This document shows, in pieces, positions 1 through 6,155 of a DNA stretch of 12,428 bases. A model generated the notes under the pieces. It had not been told where the DNA came from and ran no database searches. It was given only the letters and a program-made list of their open reading frames with translations. Position numbers and translations under genes: made by a program. The DNA comes from an uncultured Lysobacteraceae bacterium (lineage in GTDB: Bacteria > Pseudomonadota > Gammaproteobacteria > Xanthomonadales > Rhodanobacteraceae), in the NCBI GenBank assembly GCA_946480705.1, contig CAMLLF010000040.1, positions 1 through 12,428 on the forward strand, written 5' to 3'. The number at the start of each line of letters is the position of its first letter. Positions within the stretch are counted from its first letter, which is position 1.

Positions 1-858
1 CAGCCGCCGCCGAAGCCGGCCTCGACCGGTCGCCCGGTCGTGCCCGTCGTCGCGAGCCGCGGCGAGGGGATCGACGCGCTCGTCGACGCGCTCCGCGGCC
101 GGCACGATGCGCGGATTGGCCGAGAACATGCCGGCGACGTCGGTCCAGATCTCCACTTTTTCGGCCTTCAGCAGCGCACCGAAATACGCCGCCGAGGTGT
201 CCGATCCGCCGCGGCCGAGAATCACCGTTTCGCCGGCACGGTTGCGCGCCATGAAGCCCTGCGTGATGAACACTTCGCCCTGCCGCGCCAGCGCGGCCGC
301 GAGCGCGGCGTCGGGCGCGGTCGGCACCGACGCGGACAGGTAGCAGCCCCACGGATTCTGGTTCGGCAACGCCTCCGCACGCAGATGCTCGCGCGCATCG
401 AGCCAGCGCGTGGCCAGGCCCTGGGCGCTCAGGTATGCCTGCCCCAGCGTCGAGGACAACTGCTCGCCGAGCGCGAGCACTTCGGCCTGCCAGGACAGTT
501 CGCCGGTTTCCGCGCGCGCATCGACGGCGAGCGCGGACAGGCGGTCGAGCCAATACTGCAGAGTCGCACGCTCGACGAGGCCGAGCTCGGCGAACATCGC
601 ATCGTGGCGCCCCAGGATTTCCGCGCGCAGCGTCTCGCGCCGGCCGCGGTCGCCGCCGGCCTCGGCGATGGCTTTGAGTTTGTCCGTGATCCCCGACAGT
701 GCCGACACGACGATGAGCACGCGTTTGCCCCGCGCATGCCAGTCGCGGGCGATGCGGCAGATGGTGTCCCAGCGGGGACGCGTGGAGACGCTGGTGCCGC
801 CAAATTTGACGACGATCCAGCCGGCATGCGCGCCAGGCGCAGAGTCGAGGGAGTTCAC
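1..858 (-). CDS. Aspartate kinase (N-terminal part; fusion type with diaminopimelate decarboxylase likely), partial
   Basis: The product phosphorylates L-aspartate, the first step towards lysine, threonine and methionine, in the cytoplasm. Reading leftwards from the GTG at 858-856, the frame has no stop up to the window edge. It shows the kinase signature WIVVKFGGTSVS (K18 onward), VVSALSGITDKL, WQAEVLALGEQLSSTLG, the ITQGF strand and the nucleotide-site block GRGGSDTSAA (about 215-223), then EIWTDVAGMFSANPR. The order and the wording WQAEVL-GEQLSSTLG-AYL-AQGL resemble what I recall of the Xanthomonas bifunctional aspartate kinase/diaminopimelate decarboxylase, so the decarboxylase half probably lay further left. 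AAGGA sits about 6 bases before the GTG and supports this start. Oddity: after SANPRIVPAA (left of about position 90) the expected L-D-Y-x-E-A-x-E-x-A-x-x-G-A-K-V-L-H-P block is missing in all three minus frames, so the gene may be broken or the edge sequence faulty. Kinase identity is sure; fusion type is inferred. Confidence 0.88.
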   Translation of the reverse strand, partial: MNSLDSAPGAHAGWIVVKFGGTSVSTRPRWDTICRIARDWHARGKRVLIVVSALSGITDKLKAIAEAGGDRGRRETLRAEILGRHDAMFAELGLVERATLQYWLDRLSALAVDARAETGELSWQAEVLALGEQLSSTLGQAYLSAQGLATRWLDAREHLRAEALPNQNPWGCYLSASVPTAPDAALAAALARQGEVFITQGFMARNRAGETVILGRGGSDTSAAYFGALLKAEKVEIWTDVAGMFSANPRIVPAAERVDERVDPLAAARDDGHDRATGRGRLRRRL

Positions 859-881
859 ACCGTTCCTTTTTCTTCGGGAGA

Positions 882-899
882 CGCCGCGGAACCGCGGCG
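882..899. repeat. Short inverted repeat in the aspartate kinase leader
   Basis: CGCCGCGG (882-889), two A, then CCGCGGCG (892-899). It lies about 24 bases upstream of the kinase GTG start, next to its ribosome binding site, in the 192-base divergent gap shared with the protease gene. It could form a hairpin in the kinase mRNA. A regulatory role is only a guess, since GC-rich DNA gives such repeats by chance. Confidence 0.35.
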
Positions 900-1050
900 C
901 GGCTGATTCTTTCCGCGGTCGCAGCAGAACGCAACGAAACGGCCATGGCAAGGCGGAATAAGGGCACGAAACGGGCATCCGGGCATTGCGGCACGGTCGC
1001 GCCGCACGACGCCTTGTACGATGACGCGTCGCCACCAGGGAGCCGACACC

Positions 1051-2253
1051 ATGACGAAGATGTTTTTGCTGACTCCGCTCGCACTGTTCGCGGGCGCGGT
1101 CGGCGCCGCGCCGCTGCCGGCGTGGCAAGCGCTCGATGCACCGGCGCTGTTTGCGTTGCGCAATCCGGCCGCGACGGCGGCGCAGCGCATACGCGTCGAC
1201 GGACAGGCGCTGCGCACGGCCGATCGGCTGACGCTCGCGTTGCCCGGCGGGCACCGCCATGCGATCGCCGTGGTTGCGCGCGAGTTGCGCGCGGACGGCG
1301 ACCTCTGGCTGCTGGGTCGCCTGGACGGCGAAGCCACGGCGCAAGTGAGCCTCAGCCTCAGCGGCGGCCACCTCGGCGGGCTCGTCAGCGCACCGGAAGG
1401 CAACTACGAAATCACCTCGGCTCCCGACGGCAGCCAGGTCGTCGTCGCGCTGGATCAGGACGCGTTCCCGGAATGCGCGACGAACGAATTCGACCGCGTC
1501 GGGAACGCGCCGGCCGACGTGCCGCGCCAGCCCTTCGCCGATCCCCCCAGCCGCACCGACGTGCTCATCGTGTTCTCGCCGCAGGCGCATGCAGCGCTCG
1601 GCAGCACGATGGCGCAGACCAAGGCATTCGCCCAGTCCATGGTCGACAGCTCGAACACCGCGTTCCGCAACAGCGACATGACGACGCGCTTCCGTCTCGC
1701 CGGCGTCCGCGTGACGGCGCGCAACGAAGCCGGCAACAGCGGCGACGACCTGACCTGGGTGGGCAACGACGCGGAGGTCGCCGGCTGGCGCAACGATGTC
1801 GCCGCCGACCTGGTGTCGATGGTCACGGAAACCATGAGCGACGCCTGCGGCCGGGGCTATCTGCAGGGCTCACCGGGACCGGGATTCGCGGCGTCGGCCT
1901 ATCAGGTCACCGCACGCGGCTGCGCGGTCGGAAATCTGAGCTATGTGCACGAACACGGCCACAACATGGGCATGGGGCACGACCCCGGCAACGGCAACGG
2001 CGCATACGCCTATTCGTTCGGGCATTTCGTCAGCGGCTCGTTCCGCACGGTGATGGCCTACAGCACGAACTGCACCGGCGGCTGCACGCGCCGCCCGTAT
2101 TTCTCGAATCCGGCGGTGAACTACGGCGGCGCGCCGACCGGTGTCGCGAACGAGCGCGACAACCATCGCACTGGCAACGAAACCGCGAACTTCACGGCTA
2201 ACTTCCGCGCGAGCGAGATCATCTTCCTCGACGGTTTCCAGCCCGCGATCTGA
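1051..2253 (+). CDS. Secreted zinc metalloprotease, metzincin/M12 (reprolysin-like)
   Basis: A 400-residue exported endopeptidase. I chose the ATG at 1051 over the upstream in-frame ATG at 1021: AGGGAG lies 8 bases before it, and the protein then starts with a clean Sec signal peptide (MTKMFLLTPLALFAGAVGAA, cleavage near residue 20). Residues 21 to about 165 look like a propeptide. The catalytic domain begins near 168 (RTDVLIVFSPQA). It carries the full metzincin zinc site HEHGHNMGMGHD (H300, E301, H304, H310, D311) and a Met-turn FRTVMAYS (M335). Several cysteines in the catalytic part (CGRGY, CAVGN, CTGGC) suit a disulfide-bonded extracellular enzyme. The last 12 residues, EIIFLDGFQPAI, lie beyond the catalytic fold and match the tails of the two Ig-domain proteins in this window. 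Substrate is unknown. The gene is divergent from the kinase and is followed by a terminator-like hairpin. Family assignment is firm; processing is inferred. Confidence 0.92.
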   Translation: MTKMFLLTPLALFAGAVGAAPLPAWQALDAPALFALRNPAATAAQRIRVDGQALRTADRLTLALPGGHRHAIAVVARELRADGDLWLLGRLDGEATAQVSLSLSGGHLGGLVSAPEGNYEITSAPDGSQVVVALDQDAFPECATNEFDRVGNAPADVPRQPFADPPSRTDVLIVFSPQAHAALGSTMAQTKAFAQSMVDSSNTAFRNSDMTTRFRLAGVRVTARNEAGNSGDDLTWVGNDAEVAGWRNDVAADLVSMVTETMSDACGRGYLQGSPGPGFAASAYQVTARGCAVGNLSYVHEHGHNMGMGHDPGNGNGAYAYSFGHFVSGSFRTVMAYSTNCTGGCTRRPYFSNPAVNYGGAPTGVANERDNHRTGNETANFTANFRASEIIFLDGFQPAI

Positions 2254-2268
2254 ACCGCCGCAACGACA

Positions 2269-2294
2269 ACGAGCCGCCCGGACGGGCGGCTCGT
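2269..2294 (+). terminator. Terminator-like hairpin after the metalloprotease gene
   Basis: A perfect 11-bp stem, ACGAGCCGCCC (2269-2279) against GGGCGGCTCGT (2284-2294), with loop GGAC. It starts 16 bases after the protease stop codon. No clear T-run follows, so it is either a GC-rich terminator of weak canonical form or an mRNA 3'-end protecting hairpin. Confidence 0.65.
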
Positions 2295-2312
2295 GCGACT
2301 TCGACGGGAGTT

Positions 2313-2353
2313 GCGGCGACGTACGGCGGCCGAAGATCGCCGTACGCCGCCGC
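2313..2353. repeat. Long imperfect inverted repeat in the convergent gap
   Basis: CGTACGGCG (2320-2328) pairs with CGCCGTACG (2338-2346). After one mismatch the stem continues for six more pairs (2313-2318 with 2348-2353), giving about 15 pairs around a 9-base loop. It sits between two convergent genes and could serve as a bidirectional terminator. Confidence 0.5.
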
Positions 2354-2398
2354 CGTGCACCGACGCAGCGACGACGGCGCACGCCGTACCCGATCCGA

Positions 2399-2422
2399 CG
2401 CGGACACGTCCCTGTGTCCGCG
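2399..2422. repeat. Inverted repeat in the convergent gap
   Basis: CGCGGACAC (2399-2407) pairs with GTGTCCGCG (2414-2422), a perfect 9-bp stem around the loop GTCCCT. It is the third of four hairpins lying in series in this 276-base gap. Confidence 0.5.
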
Positions 2423-2461
2423 CCCGCTCCGCCCCCTCGTCGTCCCTGCCGTGCTCCGTTG

Positions 2462-2513
2462 CGACGTCCGGATCAGGCGGTCAGGCCGCATGCTGCGGCG
2501 ATGCCGGACGTCG
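2462..2513 (-). terminator. Two-level hairpin, probable terminator of the first Ig-domain gene
   Basis: The outer arms CGACGTCCGG (2462-2471) and CCGGACGTCG (2504-2513) are perfect 10-bp complements. Inside them lies a second hairpin, GCCGCA (2485-2490) with TGCGGC (2494-2499). The structure begins 17 bases beyond the stop codon of the minus-strand gene ending at 2530, so it is well placed to end that transcript. No T-run is seen. Confidence 0.5.
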
Positions 2514-2529
2514 ACGCGCCTGCGCGCCC

Positions 2530-3669
2530 TCATTCGAAACCGTTGCAGAACACCGAGTCCTGCGGCAGCCCCTTGGCGCCGGGATTGGCCGCCATGTACG
2601 CGGCAATCTGCTGCGTCGTGTAGTTGCGCATGCGGAAGATCGCCATCGTCGGAATGCCTGGGACCTCGCCGGTGACGTTGTAGCAGCCGGCGATCTGATT
2701 CGCGTCGGCGGTGAATGTGATCTGCCCGTTCGCGTCGGTGAACGCGACGATGACGCGACCGCTCTGGCTGCCCGCATGCAGGGTCGCGCTCGCGCCTTCG
2801 GCCGGCGCCGTCAGGGTCACCAGCGTGTCGGGGATCGGATTGCCGTTCTGGTCGCGCACGATCGCCGTCATCGACGACGGGAACGGCTGGCCGATCGGCG
2901 TGCCCTGCGAACCGCCGCCGGTCACGGTCAGCGTGCTGTTGCCGCCGGGTATCGTGCTCTCGGCGAGCTGCACGCCCGAGAACACGGCGGTGTCGACGAG
3001 ACTCGCGGTCAGCAGATTCTGCGGGCGGTCGAACAACTGCACGCGCAGCGGCGCCGGCGTGACGGTGCCGGTGTCGTGATGGATCTGCAGACGCAGCGTC
3101 GTCGCGTCGAGCGCGTCGGCGCGCGCCTGTCCGGCCGGCGCGGTCGTGCTCTGTACCAGCGTACTCGCACCGGCAATCAGCTCGACGCCGGTCCCGGCAA
3201 CGGCGAGCAGCGGGAGATCGAGCGTCGCGCCGGTTTCGAGATTCGCAATCAGCGTATAGCGCTTGTTCGACTGCGTATTGGCAGCGAGCGTCTGTCCGAA
3301 ATGGCCGCTGTTGTTGACGATGGAAACGACGGCGACGCCGAGAAGCCCGGTGACCGTCGCCGTACCGGCCACCGCGTCGATCGTCAGCGTCGGTGGGATG
3401 AGCAAGCCGACTACGCCGGCGTAGGTACCGGTCCAGGGGCCGCTGCCGATGACGACGTCAGTGCCCGACGCGCCGACGACACCGCCGCCGACGGTGCCGG
3501 CGTTCGCCGCCGCCGAGAAGTCCCCGTTGGGAACCGTGAGAAATCCGGCGCTCGCGGCGCCGCTGATGCCGAATCCCGCAACGAGTGCAACGCAGAAAGA
3601 ACGGATCGCCGCGCCGAGACCTGCGCCCGGGTTCCGAAAACTGCCAGCCAACTGATTCGTGGTGTTCAT
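2530..3669 (-). CDS. Exported Big-1-like Ig-domain protein with C-terminal GFE tail (paralog A)
   Basis: A 379-residue exported protein of unknown function. The ATG at 3669-3667 is preferred to an in-frame start 23 codons upstream, because GGAG lies 7 bases before it and the same arrangement starts the paralog. The signal peptide is long (hydrophobic core about 25-38, cleavage after GAASA near 41). Residues 42 to about 240 form a region I cannot assign; TVPNGDFS, a GPWTGTY stretch and SGHFGQTL recall beta-sandwich carbohydrate-binding modules, but this is weak. Residues about 245-340 (STLTVTGGGSQG, MTAIVRDQNGNPIP, LVTLTAP, FTDANGQITFTA) fit a bacterial Ig-like group 1 (Big-1) domain. The tail ends DSVFCNGFE. 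The mature part has only two cysteines (C329, C375), which might pair. By eye about two thirds of mature residues match the neighbouring paralog. Likely secreted or on the cell surface; adhesion or ligand binding is a guess. Confidence 0.85.
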   Translation of the reverse strand: MNTTNQLAGSFRNPGAGLGAAIRSFCVALVAGFGISGAASAGFLTVPNGDFSAAANAGTVGGGVVGASGTDVVIGSGPWTGTYAGVVGLLIPPTLTIDAVAGTATVTGLLGVAVVSIVNNSGHFGQTLAANTQSNKRYTLIANLETGATLDLPLLAVAGTGVELIAGASTLVQSTTAPAGQARADALDATTLRLQIHHDTGTVTPAPLRVQLFDRPQNLLTASLVDTAVFSGVQLAESTIPGGNSTLTVTGGGSQGTPIGQPFPSSMTAIVRDQNGNPIPDTLVTLTAPAEGASATLHAGSQSGRVIVAFTDANGQITFTADANQIAGCYNVTGEVPGIPTMAIFRMRNYTTQQIAAYMAANPGAKGLPQDSVFCNGFE

Positions 3670-3758
3670 GAGTGTGCTCCGGCAAGGACGAGGGCAGGAG
3701 TCGGAAAACCCCTGCATTGCATCGATTCTTGACCTCAACCGGGCCGGCCGCTGCGAGC

Positions 3759-3790
3759 TTCGGCGAACCGAAATGCAAGCCCGGGCGGCG
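3759..3790 (-). promoter_or_regulatory. Conserved leader blocks of paralog A
   Basis: Read on the minus strand, this leader contains CGCCGCCCGGG (3790-3780) and then GTTCGCCGAA (3768-3759). Both blocks recur in the same order in the leader of paralog B. The second overlaps a small hairpin, TTCGG (3759-3763) with CCGAA (3768-3772). Paired conservation suggests a functional 5' untranslated region, or simply descent from the duplicated ancestor. Confidence 0.4.
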
Positions 3791-3820
3791 TCGTCATACG
3801 GTTCCGAAGCCGCGCGACAG

Positions 3821-3849
3821 ACACTAGTACCGTTTTGAAAAACTTACAA
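3821..3849 (-). promoter_or_regulatory. Predicted sigma70-type promoter of paralog A
   Basis: On the minus strand, TTGTAA (3849-3844), a 17-base spacer, then TAGTGT (3826-3821). The start codon lies about 150 bases downstream. The -10 hexamer is poor against consensus. However, an identical -10 at the same 17-base spacing from a similar -35 (TTGAAA) occurs before paralog B, followed in both by TGTCGCG. The -10 overlaps the palindrome ACTAGT, so this could also be an operator. Confidence 0.5.
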
Positions 3850-4159
3850 TATATAGCTTTACTTTGACCATACTGTACCGTCAATAAAACGGGCTCATCG
3901 TCTGAGGGAATGCCGGACACGGCAGCAGGCTTTCCACTCACGAACCGGCGGAATCCGGCAGAAAAACCGTTGCGAAAGGCGAAGCGGGCACTCAACAGAC
4001 GACGGGGTTTTCCCCTGCGCACGCCACGACCACTGCGGATCTTCGCGACTGCCGCAACACAATTCGCATCCGAATTGAGAGCAGAAGATCCGACACCAGC
4101 GAGCGATGCACCGTCAGGCCCGATCGGCGCGCCGGCACTCTGGCCGACGCGCCCGGATG

Positions 4160-4176
4160 GCTGCCGCGACGGCAGC
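4160..4176 (-). terminator. Hairpin directly after paralog B
   Basis: GCTGCCG (4160-4166) and CGGCAGC (4170-4176) form a perfect 7-bp stem with a 3-base loop, starting one base beyond the TAG stop of paralog B. No T-run follows on the minus strand. It may be a weak terminator or stabilise the 3' end. Confidence 0.45.
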
Positions 4177-4177
4177 T

Positions 4178-5332
4178 CTATCCCTCAAAGCCGTTGCAGA
4201 ACACGGAGTCCTGCGGCATGCCGTTCGCGCCGGGATGCGCCGCGAGGTATGCCGCTACCTGGTTCGGGCTGTAGTTGCGCAAGCGAAACACCGCGTTGTG
4301 GGGAATGCCTTCGACCTGACCGATGACGCTGTAGCAGCCGGCGATGTCGTTGGCGTCCGCGGTGAACGTGATCTGGCCGTTTGCGTCGGTGAACGCGACG
4401 ATGATCCGGCCGCTCTCGCCGCCTGCATGCAGGGTCGCGCTCGCACCGGTCGGTGGCGCCGTCAGGGTCACGAGCGTGTTCGGCACCGGATTGCCGTTCT
4501 GGTCACGCACGACGGCGGTCATCTGGACCGGAAACGGCTGGCCGACGGGCACGCCCTGCGAACCGCCGCCGGTCACGGTCAGCGTGGTGTTGCCGTCCGG
4601 CGGGATCGCGCTCTCGGCGACCTTGATGTCGGAGAACGTGGCCGCGTCGATGACCGACGCGCTGAGCAGCCCCTGCGGCCTGTCGAACAGGCGAACCGCG
4701 ATCGGCGCGGGCGTGACCGTTCCCGTGTCCTGGTAGATCTGGATGCGCGACGTGGTCGCATCGACGGCGTCGATGCGGACCTGACCGGCCGGCGCGGTCG
4801 TACTGGACACGAGCGCGGCGCCGTTCGCGTAGAGGGCGATTCCGGTACCGGCGGTAGCCAGCAGCGGAAGATCCAGCACGACACTCGTGCTCAGATTCCC
4901 GATCAGCGTATAGCGCTTGTTCGACTGCGTCGTCGCAGTCAGCGTCTGGCCGAAGTGACCGCCGTTGTTGACGACCGTGACCGCGCTGGCACCGGCCACG
5001 TTGGAAATGCGCGCGGAACGCGTCGCCGAACTGATCTCGAGCGTCGGCGGCACGAGCAGTCCGATCACGCCTTCGAATGTCGCGGTCCACGGACCGCTGC
5101 CGATCGGCACGTCGGCCCCGGACGAGCCGACGATGCCGCCGCCGACCGTGCCGGCATTCGCTACGACCGAAAAGTCGCCATTCGGCACCGTCAAGAGTCC
5201 GGCATCGGCGACACCCGCGATGGCGAGTCCGGCAACGAGCAGGAAGCAGTTGCGGCTCAGTGCCGAACTGCGGGAACGGCCATCGCTGCGGCCGTTGCGA
5301 ATAGTGCGTACAGCTTGTGTATTGGCGTTCAT
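4178..5332 (-). CDS. Exported Big-1-like Ig-domain protein with C-terminal GFE tail (paralog B)
   Basis: A 384-residue exported paralog of the gene to its left. The ATG at 5332-5330 is chosen over one nine codons upstream: GGAG lies 8 bases before it and the sequence TTGCCGGAG is shared with paralog A. The n-region is arginine-rich (RNGRSDGRSRSS), followed by the hydrophobic core FLLVAGLAIAGVADA with cleavage near residue 44. The N-terminal half (45 to about 245) carries TVPNGDFS, SGPWTATF, GGHFGQTL and SNKRYTL at the same places as paralog A and has no family I can name. Residues about 250-345 match a Big-1 Ig-like domain (MTAVVRDQNGNPVP, LVTLTAP, FTDANGQITFTA). The tail ends DSVFCNGFEG, one residue longer than paralog A. 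Mature cysteines are C333 and C379. Similarity to A is strongest in the Ig domain and tail and weakest at about 95-120. The two genes seem separately transcribed, each with its own promoter and hairpin. Confidence 0.85.
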   Translation of the reverse strand: MNANTQAVRTIRNGRSDGRSRSSALSRNCFLLVAGLAIAGVADAGLLTVPNGDFSVVANAGTVGGGIVGSSGADVPIGSGPWTATFEGVIGLLVPPTLEISSATRSARISNVAGASAVTVVNNGGHFGQTLTATTQSNKRYTLIGNLSTSVVLDLPLLATAGTGIALYANGAALVSSTTAPAGQVRIDAVDATTSRIQIYQDTGTVTPAPIAVRLFDRPQGLLSASVIDAATFSDIKVAESAIPPDGNTTLTVTGGGSQGVPVGQPFPVQMTAVVRDQNGNPVPNTLVTLTAPPTGASATLHAGGESGRIIVAFTDANGQITFTADANDIAGCYSVIGQVEGIPHNAVFRLRNYSPNQVAAYLAAHPGANGMPQDSVFCNGFEG

Positions 5333-5405
5333 GGTTCTGTCTCCGGCAATGGAATTCACGCGGACGAATCAAGGAGTGCCGTCTGCGCGCGATGAAGCTG
5401 GCCGG

Positions 5406-5441
5406 GTTCGCCCGTTTCGGCGAACGGTGACCCGGGCGGCG
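5406..5441 (-). promoter_or_regulatory. Conserved leader blocks of paralog B
   Basis: On the minus strand the leader carries CGCCGCCCGGG (5441-5431) followed by GTTCGCCGAA (5425-5416), as in paralog A. Here the second block is one arm of a stronger hairpin: GTTCGCC (5406-5412) pairs with GGCGAAC (5419-5425) over a 6-base loop. It could be a structured leader controlling translation. Confidence 0.4.
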
Positions 5442-5473
5442 GCGACGGATACCCGGCGCCGGACGCGACAAAA

Positions 5474-5502
5474 ACACTAGTCGTCGTTAGTTACATTTTC
5501 AA
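5474..5502 (-). promoter_or_regulatory. Predicted sigma70-type promoter of paralog B
   Basis: On the minus strand, TTGAAA (5502-5497), a 17-base spacer, then TAGTGT (5479-5474), about 140 bases upstream of the start codon. The -10, the spacing and the following TGTCGCG (5470-5464) match the paralog A promoter. Confidence 0.5.
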
Positions 5503-6124
5503 CGAGTCGCTTTTTCTCTTCGTATCACGGACAGCACGATCAAATCGGGTTATCGCGTGGGAACTTCCGAAGGCGTGAATTCCGGGTTTTCACCCACTGT
5601 TTACGGCGAATCCCTGCAGACGCATGCGTACGCTCATCGCCGGCCGCTCATAAAATAAGGAAAAATTTTGGCGCCACGAAACGTGCGCATACGCATAGTC
5701 GACACAAAAAAGACCGGGTCGACATCCGAAGAATATTTCCCTCAGGTTTCTCCGCGATTGATGTGCGTTTTTGCGACGCACTAGACAAATTCACCCATGT
5801 CAAAATGCGTAAAAATCATTGAACGGATGCGTATGGCTGCCACGGCGACGGGGCTTCATGCACGAAACAGGCGTGCGGCCGGCGCAGACCCTTCGCGACG
5901 CGCGCACCCGCACCCCTTCCGCCGCAGCCGAATTCGCTGCCTCGCGTTGCACGAAAAACGCAACCGGACCGTCCGAACCTGCGGAAGGCCGCGATCATGT
6001 GCCGCCGGAATCGCACGCACGACAACGCGCGCATCGCGCACGGCCGATGCGGATGCGGGAGGCCAAGACTGATCCAGCCATCGACAGCGCGCACCGCGCG
6101 CGGGGATGCAGCAACAAACGCCGC

Positions 6125-6155
6125 ACCCGGTTCAGTCCGCGGGAACGCGCCGGGT
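6125..6155 (-). terminator. Weak hairpin at the end of the amidohydrolase gene
   Basis: ACCCGG (6125-6130) pairs with CCGGGT (6150-6155), enclosing an inner CGCG/CGCG stem (6138-6141 with 6146-6149). It overlaps the last base of the stop codon on the minus strand. There is no T-run, so its role in termination is uncertain. Confidence 0.3.

Larger units (their letters stand above)
3670..4177. other. Intergenic region between the two paralogs
   Basis: 508 bases without a convincing gene. The right end (4160-4176) holds the hairpin that follows paralog B. The left part (3670-3849) holds the leader and promoter of paralog A, both on the minus strand. Around 3829-3895 the DNA is clearly AT-richer than its surroundings. 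A perfect inverted repeat, CAATTCG (4060-4066) and CGAATTG (4071-4077), has no assigned role. A 95-codon minus-strand frame at 3735-4022 overlaps the promoter and leader of paralog A, looks like chance and is not called. Confidence 0.6.
5333..6154. other. Gene-free region upstream of paralog B
   Basis: 822 bases with no gene I can support. 5333-5502 is the leader and promoter of paralog B. About 5483-5830 is markedly AT-richer than the rest of the window, with runs such as AAAATAAGGAAAAATTTT near 5652. It includes an inverted repeat, GTGCGT (5763-5768) with ACGCAC (5776-5781), and another CACTAG (5779-5784) like that in both paralog promoters. 5830-6154 returns to high GC and holds only arginine- and alanine-rich chance frames. 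Short frames at 5590-5781 (minus) and 5797-6072 (plus) lack a good ribosome site and recognisable sequence. Confidence 0.6.

Noticed and set aside
40..906. Long plus-strand open frame of 288 codons
   Set aside because: It is the antisense of the aspartate kinase, in codon register with it, and has the arginine-rich composition of a shadow frame. Only its first 30 codons look protein-like, and that is dealt with as a finding.
2254..2529. CRISPR-like array in the repeat-rich convergent gap
   Set aside because: The repeats are inverted, differ from each other in sequence and are not evenly spaced direct repeats.
3735..4022. 95-codon minus-strand frame between the two Ig-domain paralogs
   Set aside because: It overlaps the conserved promoter and leader of paralog A and shows no family features or ribosome site.
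5590..5781. Small minus-strand frame of 63 codons in the AT-rich gap
   Set aside because: No Shine-Dalgarno sequence at its start, no recognisable sequence, and stop-poor short frames are expected by chance.
5797..6072. Small plus-strand frame of 91 codons starting in the AT-rich gap
   Set aside because: After the first 15 residues it turns into arginine-rich chance sequence, and no ribosome binding site precedes it.
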